Positions 5,911 to 9,005 of a stretch of DNA of 9,005 nt are shown here, piece by piece (positions within the stretch are counted from its first letter, which is position 1; the number at the start of each line of letters is the position of its first letter). Position numbers and translations under genes: made by a program. Origin of the DNA: Pseudomonadota bacterium (lineage in GTDB: Bacteria > Pseudomonadota > Gammaproteobacteria > Xanthomonadales > Xanthomonadaceae). The stretch spans positions 1 through 9,005 of the forward strand of contig JAEXTE010000006.1 of NCBI GenBank assembly GCA_023453655.1, in the 5' to 3' direction. The notes below the pieces were generated by a model. That model searched no databases, was not told the DNA's origin, and worked only from the letters and a program-made list of their open reading frames with translations.

Positions 5911-5930
5911 AACATCCACCGGAGCCCGCC

Positions 5931-7541
<1,611 letters not shown>

Positions 7542-7585
7542 TTCCTCCGCCACGCCACGCGCCGCGCGCACCCCACTTCCGCATC

Positions 7586-7590
7586 GAGGA
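7586..7590 (+). promoter_or_regulatory. Ribosome binding site of aceA
   Basis: GAGGA ends 7 bases before the ATG at 7598 and fixes the aceA start. The same frame is open far upstream through aceB, so the frame alone does not define the start. Confidence 0.65.
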
Positions 7591-7597
7591 CATCCGC

Positions 7598-8941
<1,344 letters not shown>

Positions 8942-8984
8942 GGCGGCAGCGGGAACGTGTCGGGAGGACGGGACGGGCCGGGCG

Positions 8985-9005
8985 CCCCCCCGCGCGGGGG
9001 TTTTT
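8985..9005 (+). terminator. Intrinsic terminator of aceBA
   Basis: A run of seven C, then GCGC, then GGGGG is followed directly by at least five T, where the window ends. The 5-bp C/G stem with a GCGC loop and T-tract is a standard factor-independent terminator for plus-strand transcription. The T-tract may continue beyond the edge. Confidence 0.8.

Larger units (their letters stand above)
5817..5930. promoter_or_regulatory. Shared divergent control region between lysR and aceB
   Basis: Its left two-thirds is AT-rich against very GC-rich flanks. On the minus strand a perfect TTGACA (5875-5870) is followed after 15 bases by TGTAAC (5854-5849), a candidate lysR promoter. On the plus strand AATAAT (5875-5880) matches five of six -10 bases but lacks a good -35, as expected of an activator-dependent aceB promoter. 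The two candidates overlap, so occupancy of one could exclude the other. The ribosome site GGAG for aceB is at 5921-5924. Confidence 0.55.

Overview
The window is high-GC DNA (a sampled 60-base line inside the first large gene is 72% G+C) with tightly packed genes. Codon use, the secreted cyanophycinase-type enzyme, the FecI-like sigma factor and the LysR-controlled aceBA pair suggest a gammaproteobacterium of the Xanthomonadaceae/Lysobacteraceae type (Lysobacter, Luteimonas or relatives). That assignment is inference from protein character, because the window contains no rRNA.

Layout. (1) 1-619, minus strand: an ECF/FecI-like sigma factor. A second reading frame overlaps its end and is cut by the window edge after 10 codons; it is probably the FecR-like anti-sigma partner. 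(2) 732-2663, plus strand: a 643-residue exported fusion of a cyanophycinase-like serine peptidase (S51) and an Ntn-hydrolase isoaspartyl peptidase/asparaginase. (3) 2767-4793, plus strand: a lower-GC two-gene cassette of a predicted lipoprotein and a DUF2235/Tle1-like lipase with an intact Ser-Asp-His triad. It reads best as an immunity-effector pair of a contact-dependent secretion system. (4) 4848-5816, minus strand: a LysR-type regulator. It is divergent from (5) 5931-8941, plus strand: aceB (malate synthase A) and aceA (isocitrate lyase), the glyoxylate shunt. An intrinsic terminator lies at the right edge.

How the genes work together. AceA splits isocitrate to succinate and glyoxylate, and AceB condenses glyoxylate with acetyl-CoA to malate, so the pair allows growth on acetate and fatty acids. 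The adjacent LysR gene shares a 114-bp AT-rich divergent control region with aceB and is the obvious candidate regulator. The fusion enzyme combines two successive steps of cyanophycin (multi-L-arginyl-poly-L-aspartate) breakdown in one exported polypeptide. The sigma factor region is probably part of a cell-surface signalling locus that continues to the left.

No gap without a gene exceeds about 115 bases. I see no tRNA, rRNA, CRISPR array or insertion sequence. The points most worth following up are the fused cyanophycin-degrading enzyme, the orphan lipoprotein/lipase pair with its GC drop, and the ordered inverted repeats between lysR and aceB.
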